Positions 1-8,002 of a stretch of DNA of 64,000 nt are shown in pieces. Every line of letters begins with the position of its first letter. The stretch's first letter is position 1. The notes beneath the pieces are model-generated. The model ran no database searches. It was not told the DNA's origin and saw nothing but the letters and a program-made list of their open reading frames with translations. The stretch comes from an uncultured Christensenellaceae bacterium (GTDB lineage: Bacteria; Bacillota; Clostridia; Christensenellales; Pumilibacteraceae): assembly GCA_910587455.1 (NCBI GenBank), contig CAJULK010000003.1:110636-174635 (forward strand), written 5' to 3'. Both the position numbers and the translations under genes were made by a program.

Positions 1-1
1 G

Positions 2-325
2 CGTAAACTTCATATACCCATCGTGGCTATCGTAGATACAAACTGCGATCCCGACGAGGTCGATTACGTTATACCCGGCAACGACGACGCTATCCGCGCT
101 ATCAAGCTCATTGCGGGCGCCATGGCGGATGCCGTAATCGAAGCGCGCGAGGGCGAGGAAGGTTTGGCGGCGCGCCGCGCCGTAGAAGCGCAGATGCAGG
201 CGGAAGCCGAGGCTGCCAAAGCCAATGTGGAAATTGTTGCGGAGCCTGCGGCTACCAAAGAGCAGCTCGACAAGCTTGTCGAATCGACGGAAGCGCCTGC
301 GGCGGAATCCGCGGACGCAGAATAA
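2..325 (+). CDS. rpsB: 30S ribosomal protein S2, C-terminal part (5' end outside window)
   Basis: This is the last 107 codons of ribosomal protein S2, a small-subunit protein that joins late in 30S assembly. The frame is open from the window edge. It carries the conserved S2 C-terminal stretch IPIVAIVDTNCDPD followed by VDYVIPGNDDA and the helix IRAIKLIAGAMADAV, all typical of S2. The tail after about 60 residues is an Ala/Glu-rich extension that is poorly conserved in the family. The next gene is tsf, the usual bacterial rpsB-tsf pairing. The start codon lies upstream of the window, so the full length cannot be given. Confidence 0.95.
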   Translation, partial: RKLHIPIVAIVDTNCDPDEVDYVIPGNDDAIRAIKLIAGAMADAVIEAREGEEGLAARRAVEAQMQAEAEAAKANVEIVAEPAATKEQLDKLVESTEAPAAESADAE

Positions 326-421
326 CGGCGTTTGATTTTTTCTCGGATATATGCCGAGGCGCGCGGAGCGATCGCGCGTATATGCAAATATATATTATAA
401 ACTAATAAAAGAGGTAATAGT

Positions 422-1360
422 ATGGAAATTACTGCAAAGGACGTTGCAAAATTGAGAGATATCACCGGCGTCGGCATGATGGCGTGCAAAAAAGCGCTCA
501 TCGCCACCGACGGCGACATAGATAAAGCGTGCGAGTATCTTCGCGAGCAAGGCATGTCGATAGCTGCGAAAAAGGCTTCGCGTATTGCCGCAGAAGGTGC
601 CGTATGGGCGGATATTTGCGATTGCAAAGAAAAAGGCGCGCTTGTCGAGATCAACTGCGAATCTGATTTCGTTGCAAAGAGCGACGTGTTTACCGCGCTT
701 TGCGGTAAGATAGCAAAAGCCGTCGTTGACAGCGAAGTAACCGACGTAGACGCGCTTAAAGCCGTCAAGACGAACGAGGGCACTATAGAGGAACTCATAA
801 ATACGGCTACCGCAAAGACGGGCGAAAAGATCTCGCTTCGCCGCGCCGTAGTTCAAAAGGGCAAAGATACCGTTCAGGAAGCGTATATACACATGGGCGG
901 CAAAATGGGCACGCTCGTCGAAGTTAAAGCCGAGGGACGCACGGAAGCGAACACTGCCGATATCGTCTCTATGGCTCACGACGTAGCAATGCATATCGCG
1001 GCGTTCCAGCCTCCGTATGTGCGCAAGAGCGACGTGCCGCAATCGGCAGTCGATCACGAGCGCGATATAATCAAGCAGCAGCTCGCAAACGACGAGAAGA
1101 ATAAAAACAAACCCGAGCAGGTTTTGGTTAAAATAGCCGATAACAAGCTCGGCAAGTTCTTCGAAGAGAACTGCTTGCTGTATCAGGCGTTTGCGAAAGA
1201 TCCGTCTATCACGGTTGAGCAGCTCGTAGCGGCGACCGCCAAAAAGACGGGAGCAAAGCTCGAGATCGTACGCTTCGCAAAGTACGTTATGGGCGAGGGC
1301 ATAGAGAAACGCACCGACAATCTTGCGGAAGAGGTTGCCAAACTTTCCGGCAATAAGTAA
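422..1360 (+). CDS. tsf: Elongation factor Ts
   Basis: EF-Ts is the guanine nucleotide exchange factor that regenerates EF-Tu-GTP in the cytoplasm. The 312-residue product begins with the UBA-like N-terminal domain containing TGVGMMACKKAL (residues 15-26). It then has the EF-Tu contact motif in the variant form ESDFVAKSD near residue 78 (usually TDFV), and a later HMGGKMGTLVEV. Length is slightly above the usual 280-300. The start is ATG preceded by an AGAGGTAAT-type ribosome binding site. It follows rpsB after 96 bases and is closed by a hairpin terminator at 1372-1408, so rpsB-tsf looks like a transcription unit separate from pyrH. Confidence 0.97.
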   Translation: MEITAKDVAKLRDITGVGMMACKKALIATDGDIDKACEYLREQGMSIAAKKASRIAAEGAVWADICDCKEKGALVEINCESDFVAKSDVFTALCGKIAKAVVDSEVTDVDALKAVKTNEGTIEELINTATAKTGEKISLRRAVVQKGKDTVQEAYIHMGGKMGTLVEVKAEGRTEANTADIVSMAHDVAMHIAAFQPPYVRKSDVPQSAVDHERDIIKQQLANDEKNKNKPEQVLVKIADNKLGKFFEENCLLYQAFAKDPSITVEQLVAATAKKTGAKLEIVRFAKYVMGEGIEKRTDNLAEEVAKLSGNK

Positions 1361-1371
1361 ATAAACAAATT

Positions 1372-1408
1372 ATCGGCTTACCGAATCAATAACGATAAGC
1401 CGATTTTT
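1372..1408 (+). terminator. Intrinsic terminator after tsf
   Basis: ATCGGCTTA (1372-1380) pairs perfectly with TAAGCCGAT (1396-1404) across a 15-base loop and runs into five Ts. It lies between tsf and pyrH and should end the rpsB-tsf transcript. Confidence 0.85.
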
Positions 1409-1435
1409 GCATAATATTAATTTCAGAGGACGCTG

Positions 1436-2131
1436 ATGTATAAGAGAGTGTTGTTAAAATTAAGCGGCGAAGCGCTTGCGGGAAGTTGCGGCACGGGCAT
1501 AGACCCCGAAACCGTCGATAAAGTAGTGTGTCAAATAGTCGAGCTGTCCAAGCTCGGCGTGGAGATCGCTATAGTCGTCGGCGGCGGCAACTTCTGGCGC
1601 GGACGTCAGGGCGTCGCGATGGATAAAGTGACCGCAGACCATATGGGCATGCTCGCAACCATAATGAACGCTCTCGCTTTGCAGGACGCGATAGAAAAAA
1701 AGGGTGTGCCTACGCGAGTGCAGACCGCGCTTCCCATTTCCGCCGTAGCCGAGCCGTTTATACTGAGAAAAGCCATTCGGCATTTCGAATGTGGGCGCGT
1801 GGTAATATTTGCGTGCGGCACGGGCAATCCGTATTTTACTACGGATTCGGGCGCGGCGCTTAGGGCGACGGAGATAAAGGCGGACGTTCTGTTAATGGCA
1901 AAAAACGTAGACGGAGTGTACGACAGCGATCCCAAAACAAACAAGAATGCGAAAAAACTGTCGGAGCTTTCGTATATGGAAGTTCTCAATAAGAATATAG
2001 CCGTCATGGATTTTACGTCCGTGACGATGTGCATGGAAAATAAATTGCCTATAATAGCGTTCGGGCTTGCGGAAGAGAACAGTATCGTCCGCGCGGCGTC
2101 GGGCGAGAAAATAGGAACGCTTATACATTAA
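1436..2131 (+). CDS. pyrH: UMP kinase
   Basis: UMP kinase of the amino acid kinase fold phosphorylates UMP to UDP in pyrimidine nucleotide synthesis. The 231-residue protein has the family start YKRVLLKLSGEAL, the glycine-rich VVGGGNFWRG loop near residue 47, and the acceptor/ATP region GTGNPYFTTDSGAALRA near residue 125. Length is typical (about 235-240). The ATG is preceded by an AGAGGA-type site. It lies directly upstream of frr, the conserved pyrH-frr order in Bacillota and most bacteria. The terminator upstream implies its own promoter; CATAAT at 1410-1415 is a possible -10 but I see no matching -35. Confidence 0.97.
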   Translation: MYKRVLLKLSGEALAGSCGTGIDPETVDKVVCQIVELSKLGVEIAIVVGGGNFWRGRQGVAMDKVTADHMGMLATIMNALALQDAIEKKGVPTRVQTALPISAVAEPFILRKAIRHFECGRVVIFACGTGNPYFTTDSGAALRATEIKADVLLMAKNVDGVYDSDPKTNKNAKKLSELSYMEVLNKNIAVMDFTSVTMCMENKLPIIAFGLAEENSIVRAASGEKIGTLIH

Positions 2132-2185
2132 CCGACGTGCGGACTCGGCACGCTACGGCAATTTTATGACACGGAGGTCATGACG

Positions 2186-2749
2186 ATGCAAAACGAAAAG
2201 TTGATAGAACAGACCGAAAAAATAGACGGCAAACTCGCAAAGGTGCTCGATCATCTTAAAGGCGAACTTAACGCCATACGCGCCGGACGTGCGAATCCCG
2301 TGGTGCTCAGCCGCGTTAACGTCGATTATTACGGTATGCAAACTCCGCTTAATCAAATGGCGAACATTTCGGTGCCCGACGCGCGCACGCTTGTAGTTTC
2401 GCTTTATGACGTTTCGGCGCTCAAAGAGGCAAAGAAAGCCATAATAGCCGCCGATCTCGGGCTCAATCCCGTGGACGACGGTAAAGTCATTCGTTTATCA
2501 TTCCCGCAGCTTACCGAAGAGCGCCGCAAAGACCTCATAAAGCAAGTGCGCAAGATCGGCGAGGACAGCAAAGTCGCGCTCAGAAACGAACGTCGCGACG
2601 CGCTCGACGTGGGCAAAAAACTCAAAAAAGAAGTGTCGGAAGACGAGACTGCCGAGTTCGAAAAGATCATACAGAAAAAACTCGACGGCGCCATAGAAAA
2701 GGTCGATAAGCTCGTGAAAGAGAAAGAATCCGACCTCATGGAAATATAG
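2186..2749 (+). CDS. frr: Ribosome recycling factor
   Basis: RRF works with EF-G to split post-termination ribosomes. The 187-residue product contains the family core HLKGELNAIRAGRANPVVLSR split over residues 25-45, YYGMQTPLNQMANISVPDAR, and the C-terminal helical hairpin with RRDAL and LKKEVSEDE. A perfect GGAGG sits at 2173-2177. It is only 2 bases before an in-frame ATG at 2180 but 8 bases before the ATG at 2186, so I chose 2186. The gene follows pyrH by about 50 bases. There is no clear terminator before uppS. Confidence 0.96.
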   Translation: MQNEKLIEQTEKIDGKLAKVLDHLKGELNAIRAGRANPVVLSRVNVDYYGMQTPLNQMANISVPDARTLVVSLYDVSALKEAKKAIIAADLGLNPVDDGKVIRLSFPQLTEERRKDLIKQVRKIGEDSKVALRNERRDALDVGKKLKKEVSEDETAEFEKIIQKKLDGAIEKVDKLVKEKESDLMEI

Positions 2750-2847
2750 TTTATATCCGGTTCGATCGGGTTTTGCACAGTGCGTTGCATACAATGCGTG
2801 CAATGGGTTAAAATTCGAGTTGCAATAAATAGTGTGGGGCAGACGTA

Positions 2848-3549
2848 ATGGCAAGCGGCGACGATAAGTCCGCATCGGCGATACCTCGTCATGTGGGTAT
2901 AATCATGGACGGCAACGGCAGATGGGCGACAAAGCGTCTTTTGCCTCGTCCCGCGGGACACCGTGCCGGCGTAAAAAACATAACGCCCGTAATAGAATCG
3001 GCATTCGACTACGGTGTGCATTGCGTATCGCTTTATGCGTTTTCCACAGAGAACAAGGCGCGCCCCGAGAGCGAAGTGAACGCGCTAGTCGATCTTATCC
3101 GTAAAAGACTGAGACCGATGACGCGCGAGCTGATAGCGCGCGGTGCGAAAGTTGTTTTTTCAGGCGATATATCTTATTTCCCGGAAGACGTGCGCCGGAT
3201 AATGTCCGAAATTTGCGCGGAGAATACGGATAAAACGGCAAAGACGGTAAACATCGCGCTCGATTACGGTGGGCGAGAGGAAATAGTTCGGGCGGCGAGG
3301 CTTGCCGCGGCAAGCGGAGAAATAACCGATTCGCGCATACGCGCCAACTTATACACCTCTGAACTGCCCGATCTCGACATGATAATACGTACCGGCGGCG
3401 AAAAACGTCTAAGTAATTTCATGTTGTATCAGGCGGCGTACAGCGAGTTGTTTTTTACGGATACTCTATGGCCCGACTTCGGCAAAGCCGAGCTTATATC
3501 AATACTGAACGAGTACGGTTCACGTACGCGCAGATTCGGTAAATTATGA
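2848..3549 (+). CDS. uppS: Isoprenyl transferase (undecaprenyl diphosphate synthase)
   Basis: This cis-prenyltransferase extends farnesyl diphosphate with IPP units to undecaprenyl diphosphate, the lipid carrier for wall polymers. The 233-residue protein shows HVGIIMDGNGRWA with the metal-binding Asp at residue 21, YAFSTENKARP, and the C-terminal signature RTGGEKRLSNFMLYQ followed by AYSELFF. The usual motif reads RTSGE, so Ser to Gly is a small deviation. It overlaps cdsA by 4 bases, indicating translational coupling in the uppS-cdsA-dxr-rseP-ispG block. Confidence 0.96.
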   Translation: MASGDDKSASAIPRHVGIIMDGNGRWATKRLLPRPAGHRAGVKNITPVIESAFDYGVHCVSLYAFSTENKARPESEVNALVDLIRKRLRPMTRELIARGAKVVFSGDISYFPEDVRRIMSEICAENTDKTAKTVNIALDYGGREEIVRAARLAAASGEITDSRIRANLYTSELPDLDMIIRTGGEKRLSNFMLYQAAYSELFFTDTLWPDFGKAELISILNEYGSRTRRFGKL

Positions 3550-4466
3550 ACAAAAAACGCGTTGTAACAGGAATATTCATAGCTATCGTATACGTTGCGG
3601 TGCTGTTGTTGTCGGTGTATGTGCATCCGATATTTTTCGATTTGTTTATTATCCTGCTTGCGTTAGGCGGCGTGTACGAAATGAACAAAGCGATATCCAA
3701 GGCGTACAGCCCGCCCATATTCGTTATCAACCTTGTAGAAGTATGGTTGAGCTTCGCTGCGTTTTGGTGTGCCCAGTACTATTTCAAAACCCGTTCCGCA
3801 GGCATAATAGCGTACTTTATTGCGCTTGCGGTTATGGTGGTCGTTACGCTTATCGTCACGGGCTGTTCCAAAAAATACGTAAAAGGCAATGCTGTTTCCA
3901 CTATAGGCATCATGCTGTATCCGTGCGCTCTGTTGATGCTGTGCATGGATATCAATTATTACATGATGAGCGGCAGCGTCGGCATAGAATATTCGTTGCC
4001 GCACCGTAATATAGGCATAATGCTTATGTTCCTCGTTCCGGCGCTTACCGATGTGTTCGCATATCAGGTGGGCAGCGCGATAAAAGGCAAAAAACTTTGT
4101 CCGTCGATAAGCCCGAACAAAACGATTTCGGGCGCCGTAGGCGGACTTTTCGGCGGACTTTTCGGCGCGGGATCGGTATTGCTTCTGATTTACCTCGCGT
4201 CACGGTTCGGCGTTAATCTTTTCGGGCTTCAAATGCTTACGAGCGGTTGGACGGGCACTATCGTAAATCTTTTGATGCTCGGACTGTTCGGATCGGTATT
4301 CGATCAAATAGGCGATCTCGTCGCATCGTTTATAAAGCGCAGAGTGGGAATAAAGGATTTTTCCAATCTGTTGCCCGGGCACGGCGGCGTTCTCGACAGA
4401 GTGGACGGATTTATCCTTTGCGGAGTATTTTATTACATGTACTTCGCTATAATGATTTTGATATGA
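3546..4466 (+). CDS. cdsA: Phosphatidate cytidylyltransferase
   Basis: CdsA makes CDP-diacylglycerol from phosphatidate and CTP, the branch point for bacterial phospholipids. The 306-residue polytopic protein has about eight hydrophobic segments. Near its C terminus it has the CDP-alcohol synthase signature: SFIKRRVGIKDFSNLLPGHG, then GVLDRVDGF. The Lys-Asp, His-Gly-Gly and Asp-Arg-Asp residues of the signature are all present. The ATG overlaps the uppS stop, and the stop overlaps the dxr ATG (ATGA). Confidence 0.96.
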   Translation: MNKKRVVTGIFIAIVYVAVLLLSVYVHPIFFDLFIILLALGGVYEMNKAISKAYSPPIFVINLVEVWLSFAAFWCAQYYFKTRSAGIIAYFIALAVMVVVTLIVTGCSKKYVKGNAVSTIGIMLYPCALLMLCMDINYYMMSGSVGIEYSLPHRNIGIMLMFLVPALTDVFAYQVGSAIKGKKLCPSISPNKTISGAVGGLFGGLFGAGSVLLLIYLASRFGVNLFGLQMLTSGWTGTIVNLLMLGLFGSVFDQIGDLVASFIKRRVGIKDFSNLLPGHGGVLDRVDGFILCGVFYYMYFAIMILI

Positions 4467-5578
4467 AGAAACTTGCGGTTTTGGGTTGTACCGGTTCGAT
4501 AGGTACGCAAACGCTCGATATTGTACGCAGTCACCGCGACGAGTTCGAGGTCGTCGCGCTTTCTTGTGCTTCCGATATATGCAATCTTGCGAAGTACGCA
4601 AACGAATTCGACTGCAAATTGCTCGGAATATCAGACGCGTCTAAGCGCAAAGACCTCGGCGAGCTTTGTCCTCGTGCTGAAATTTATTGCGGCGACGAGG
4701 CGCTCGCGGCGCTTGCGAGCTGCGACGCCGATATCGTTGTGGTTGCCGTTGTAGGCATGGTGGGGCTCAAAGCCGTTGCTGCGGCGCTCGACCGCAAAAA
4801 GACAGTGGCGCTCGCTAACAAAGAATCGCTTGTCGCCGGCGGCGCGATCGTCGCCGAAAAGCTGCGCAAAGGCGGAGAGATACGTCCCGTCGATTCAGAA
4901 CATTCGGCAGTGTGGCAGTGCTTGCGCGGTGAAAAAGAGTTTAAGCGGATAATACTGACGGCGAGCGGCGGACCGTTTCTCGATACGCCGATAAACGAAC
5001 TCGCGTACGTAACTCCCGAGCGCGCGATCGCTCATCCGAATTGGCGCATGGGTAAAAAGATATCGGTAGACAGCGCCACGATGATGAACAAAGCGCTCGA
5101 GATCATAGAAGCGCGCTGGCTGTTCGGCACGACGAATATAGATTACGTCATACACCCCGAAAGCATTGTTCATTCGATGGTCGAGTTCCGCGACGGGTCG
5201 ATCAAGGCTCAGGCGGGTATGCCGGATATGCGTTTGCCCATTCTGTATGCGCTCGGCTGCCCCGAGCGGCTCACACGCGAATACGATGCGGTTCCGTTGC
5301 CTCTCAGACTCGGTTTTTCGGCGCCCGACGAAAACAAATTTCCCGCGCCGAAGCTCGCACGTCGGGCGATAGCGGCGGGCGGCGATGCGGCAATCGTTCT
5401 GAACGCAGCAAACGAGGCGGCGGTGCGGCTGTTCCTCGAACGTAAAATAGCGTTTACGGATATAGTGCGCATAGCCGAAAACGCACTCGACGCCGAGCCC
5501 GCGGCTTGCGCAGAGAGTGTGGAAAGCGTATTCGAAACGCATAATCGTATTTACGATAAAATATACTTGAAATATTGA
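4463..5578 (+). CDS. dxr: 1-deoxy-D-xylulose 5-phosphate reductoisomerase
   Basis: Dxr converts DXP to 2-C-methylerythritol 4-phosphate with NADPH, the second step of the MEP pathway. The 371-residue product starts MKKLAVLGCTGSIGTQTLD, giving the NADPH loop GCTGSIG at residues 8-14. It continues with LANKESLVAGG, the metal/substrate motif DSEHSAVWQ, and SVDSATMMNKALEIIEA. The frame is open farther upstream to 4247, but the ATG at 4463 overlaps the cdsA stop and gives the standard N terminus. Length is slightly shorter than the usual 385-400. Confidence 0.97.
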   Translation: MKKLAVLGCTGSIGTQTLDIVRSHRDEFEVVALSCASDICNLAKYANEFDCKLLGISDASKRKDLGELCPRAEIYCGDEALAALASCDADIVVVAVVGMVGLKAVAAALDRKKTVALANKESLVAGGAIVAEKLRKGGEIRPVDSEHSAVWQCLRGEKEFKRIILTASGGPFLDTPINELAYVTPERAIAHPNWRMGKKISVDSATMMNKALEIIEARWLFGTTNIDYVIHPESIVHSMVEFRDGSIKAQAGMPDMRLPILYALGCPERLTREYDAVPLPLRLGFSAPDENKFPAPKLARRAIAAGGDAAIVLNAANEAAVRLFLERKIAFTDIVRIAENALDAEPAACAESVESVFETHNRIYDKIYLKY

Positions 5579-5590
5579 GAGGCGACGCTT

Positions 5591-6937
5591 TTGGAATATT
5601 TTGCGTATATATTGCTATCGGTGGTGATCCTGCTCGTAATGGTGCTAATTCATGAACTCGGGCATTACACTACGGCTAAAATTTTGGGGTTCACCGTGGA
5701 CGAGTTTGCGGTCGGATTCGGTCCGCGGCTGTTCGGCAGGCGCAGGAAAAACGGCGAAATGTTTTCGCTGCGCATGTTGCCGCTCGGCGGATTTTGTTCG
5801 TTCTACGGCGAACGCGACGACGAATCGCAACCGTCAGAAAAGCGCGTCAAAAAGCGCAAGCGCAAAAATAAAGACGGTGCCGATGTTCAAGATAGCGGTA
5901 ATATAAGCTGTGACGTCGAAGATGCCGTAGATGTGACGGCTTCCGACGGGAATACATCGCTCTGTCAAAACGATCCCGAAAAAGACGACTTGCTGTCGTA
6001 TGTAATGCGCAGCAAGATCGAAGAGGACGCTAAATCGGCGGAGTCATGTTCGGGTAGTTCGGTCGCGGTCGCGGAACCTAAGCCGATACGGCTCGACAAG
6101 AACGGAAATCCCGCAAAAGGCTTTTTCGAGCAGAAGCCGTGGAAGCGCATAATCGTTTTGCTCGGCGGCGTGCTGTTCAATTTTCTGTCGGCTATTGTTT
6201 TTTCGTTCGTTTTTATTTGGGCTGCTGGGTATGCCGTGCCGCAGGTCGGCGAAGTATTCTTCGATAAAGACGGTGCTCAGTATTGTCCCGATATCCGTGT
6301 GGGCGATATAGTCATCGCGTTAAACGTGAACGGAACGGGCTTCGAAGATATAAATATCATGAATTCGTATTCCGACGTTGCGGGCAATATAAAGAACGGC
6401 GATAAAGTCGTATTCAAGGTGCTTCGCAACGGAAGCGAGATAAACGTCGAAACCGTATGCGGTAAGTACGAAGTGGAAAGAAACGGCGAAACGCATTATT
6501 ACAGATTCGGATTCGAGTATAATTCGGAGCCGGTGTACATGGGTGCGAATATCAAAAACGCGTTTATTTACTGTATCCCGTTTACGGGCAAAATGTCGTG
6601 GTCTATTCTCGGCGTGTTCGGAGGATTGTTCACGGGCAAAACCCCCATACTCGAAAGCGTATCCGGTCCTATCGGCGCGATAACGGGAATGGCAAAGGCG
6701 TCTATGCTTAATTGGCGAAACATTCTTATGCTGTTGCCGCTGATAGCGAGCAATCTGGCGATATTCAATCTTTTGCCGTTCCCGGCGCTCGACGGCGCGC
6801 ACGTCGTATTCACTGTAATCGAATGGATACGTAAAAAACCTATCAAACGCAACGTAGAGGGAATGATCCATTTTGTCGGAATGGTGGTGCTGTTATTGTT
6901 TGTGGTAATTGTTGACATTTTGCATTTTGCATTGTAA
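5591..6937 (+). CDS. rseP: RIP metalloprotease RseP (site-2 protease, M50) with a long hydrophilic insertion
   Basis: This is an intramembrane zinc protease of the RseP/RasP family. The zinc motif HELGH is at residues 21-25 in the first membrane helix. A PDZ-like region follows the second helix (roughly residues 215-300), and the second active-site motif NLLPFPALDG lies near residue 385. Start is TTG. The 448-residue protein is longer than typical (340-430) because residues about 78-175 form a highly charged, low-complexity insert rich in Lys/Arg, then Asp/Glu/Ser, between the first cytoplasmic segment and KPWKRIIVLLGGVLFNFL. The insert should face the cytoplasm. It sits in the dxr-rseP-ispG order found in Bacillota. 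Confidence 0.93.
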   Translation: MEYFAYILLSVVILLVMVLIHELGHYTTAKILGFTVDEFAVGFGPRLFGRRRKNGEMFSLRMLPLGGFCSFYGERDDESQPSEKRVKKRKRKNKDGADVQDSGNISCDVEDAVDVTASDGNTSLCQNDPEKDDLLSYVMRSKIEEDAKSAESCSGSSVAVAEPKPIRLDKNGNPAKGFFEQKPWKRIIVLLGGVLFNFLSAIVFSFVFIWAAGYAVPQVGEVFFDKDGAQYCPDIRVGDIVIALNVNGTGFEDINIMNSYSDVAGNIKNGDKVVFKVLRNGSEINVETVCGKYEVERNGETHYYRFGFEYNSEPVYMGANIKNAFIYCIPFTGKMSWSILGVFGGLFTGKTPILESVSGPIGAITGMAKASMLNWRNILMLLPLIASNLAIFNLLPFPALDGAHVVFTVIEWIRKKPIKRNVEGMIHFVGMVVLLLFVVIVDILHFAL

Positions 6938-6946
6938 AATGTATTC

Positions 6947-8002
6947 GTGAGTAAATTTGCGGTCGGAATCAAAAATATTTATATAGGCGGCGGCAATCGT
7001 ATTGCCGTTCAGTCTATGACCAATACGAATACGCTCGACGTCGAAGCTACGCTCGATCAGCTCGTAAGGTTGCGATCGGCAGGGTGCGATATCGGGCGTA
7101 TTGCCGTTTCGAGCGACGCCGAAGTGTTAGCATGCAAGTCGATCATAGGCAAGATCGATATGCCGCTCGTGGCGGATATACAGTTCGATTATCGGCTTGC
7201 GGTAAAGTGCTGTGAGATCGGATTCGATAAGATTCGTTTCAATCCGGGAAACATAGGCGACGAGAGCAAGGTGAAAATTCTCGTGGACTGCGCAAAGGCG
7301 CACGGCGTGCCGATACGCATAGGCGTCAATACGGGCTCGCTCGAGCGTGAATACGACGGGCTCGAACCGTCGGAAGCGCTGTGCAAGAGCGCGTTGAAGC
7401 ATGTATGTCTGCTCGAAAAATTCGGATTTACCGATATCGTCATATCCGTAAAATCGTCCGATGTCGGAACTACGGTAAGAGCGTACAGAAAACTCGCCGA
7501 GTTCGTAGATTACCCTTTGCATATCGGCGTTACCGAAAGCGGAGCGGATATGCGCGGCATAGTCCGTTCGTCCGTCGGTATCGGAGCGCTTCTCGTCGAC
7601 GGGATAGGCGATACGTTGCGAGTGTCGCTTTCGGGCGATCCCGTTAAGGAAATCGAGGCGGCAAAACTGATACTGCAGGAAACGGGTATAGACAAGAATT
7701 TCTGCGAGATTATTTCGTGTCCTACATGTTCGCGCTGTAAGTATGACTTAAAGCCGGTCGTCGACGAGCTTAAAAAGGCGACGGAACATATCAAAACGCC
7801 CGTAAAAATAGCGGTCATGGGCTGCGTTGTAAACGGCCCCGGCGAAGCCAAAGACGCCGATTTCGGCGTGGCGGGCGGCAGCGGCGGAAAGTTGGCGCTT
7901 TTTGTGGGCGGAAAAGTTGTCAAAACAATAGACGAGTCGCAGGCTGTAAGCACGTTGCTCGGTCTTATAGATGAAAGAATCGGAGCGAAAACCGATGAAT
8001 AA
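6947..8002 (+). CDS. ispG: 4-hydroxy-3-methylbut-2-enyl diphosphate synthase (flavodoxin)
   Basis: IspG (GcpE) is a [4Fe-4S] enzyme that reductively opens methylerythritol cyclodiphosphate to HMBPP, the penultimate MEP step. The 351-residue product shows VGIKNIYIGGGNRIAVQSMTN split by the usual N-terminal start, the barrel motifs IRFNPGNIGDE and RIGVNTGSLE, and the cluster ligands CPTC near residue 258 and GCVVNGPGEA near residue 288. Start is GTG at 6947, only 9 bases after the rseP stop and without an obvious Shine-Dalgarno, so translation may depend on coupling. Confidence 0.96.
   Translation: MSKFAVGIKNIYIGGGNRIAVQSMTNTNTLDVEATLDQLVRLRSAGCDIGRIAVSSDAEVLACKSIIGKIDMPLVADIQFDYRLAVKCCEIGFDKIRFNPGNIGDESKVKILVDCAKAHGVPIRIGVNTGSLEREYDGLEPSEALCKSALKHVCLLEKFGFTDIVISVKSSDVGTTVRAYRKLAEFVDYPLHIGVTESGADMRGIVRSSVGIGALLVDGIGDTLRVSLSGDPVKEIEAAKLILQETGIDKNFCEIISCPTCSRCKYDLKPVVDELKKATEHIKTPVKIAVMGCVVNGPGEAKDADFGVAGGSGGKLALFVGGKVVKTIDESQAVSTLLGLIDERIGAKTDE

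Noticed and set aside
7971..7994. ATG at 7971 as start of the truncated PolC
   Set aside because: It lies inside ispG and adds eight non-conserved residues; ATG at 7995 has GGAG upstream and the typical stop overlap. Not fully excluded.
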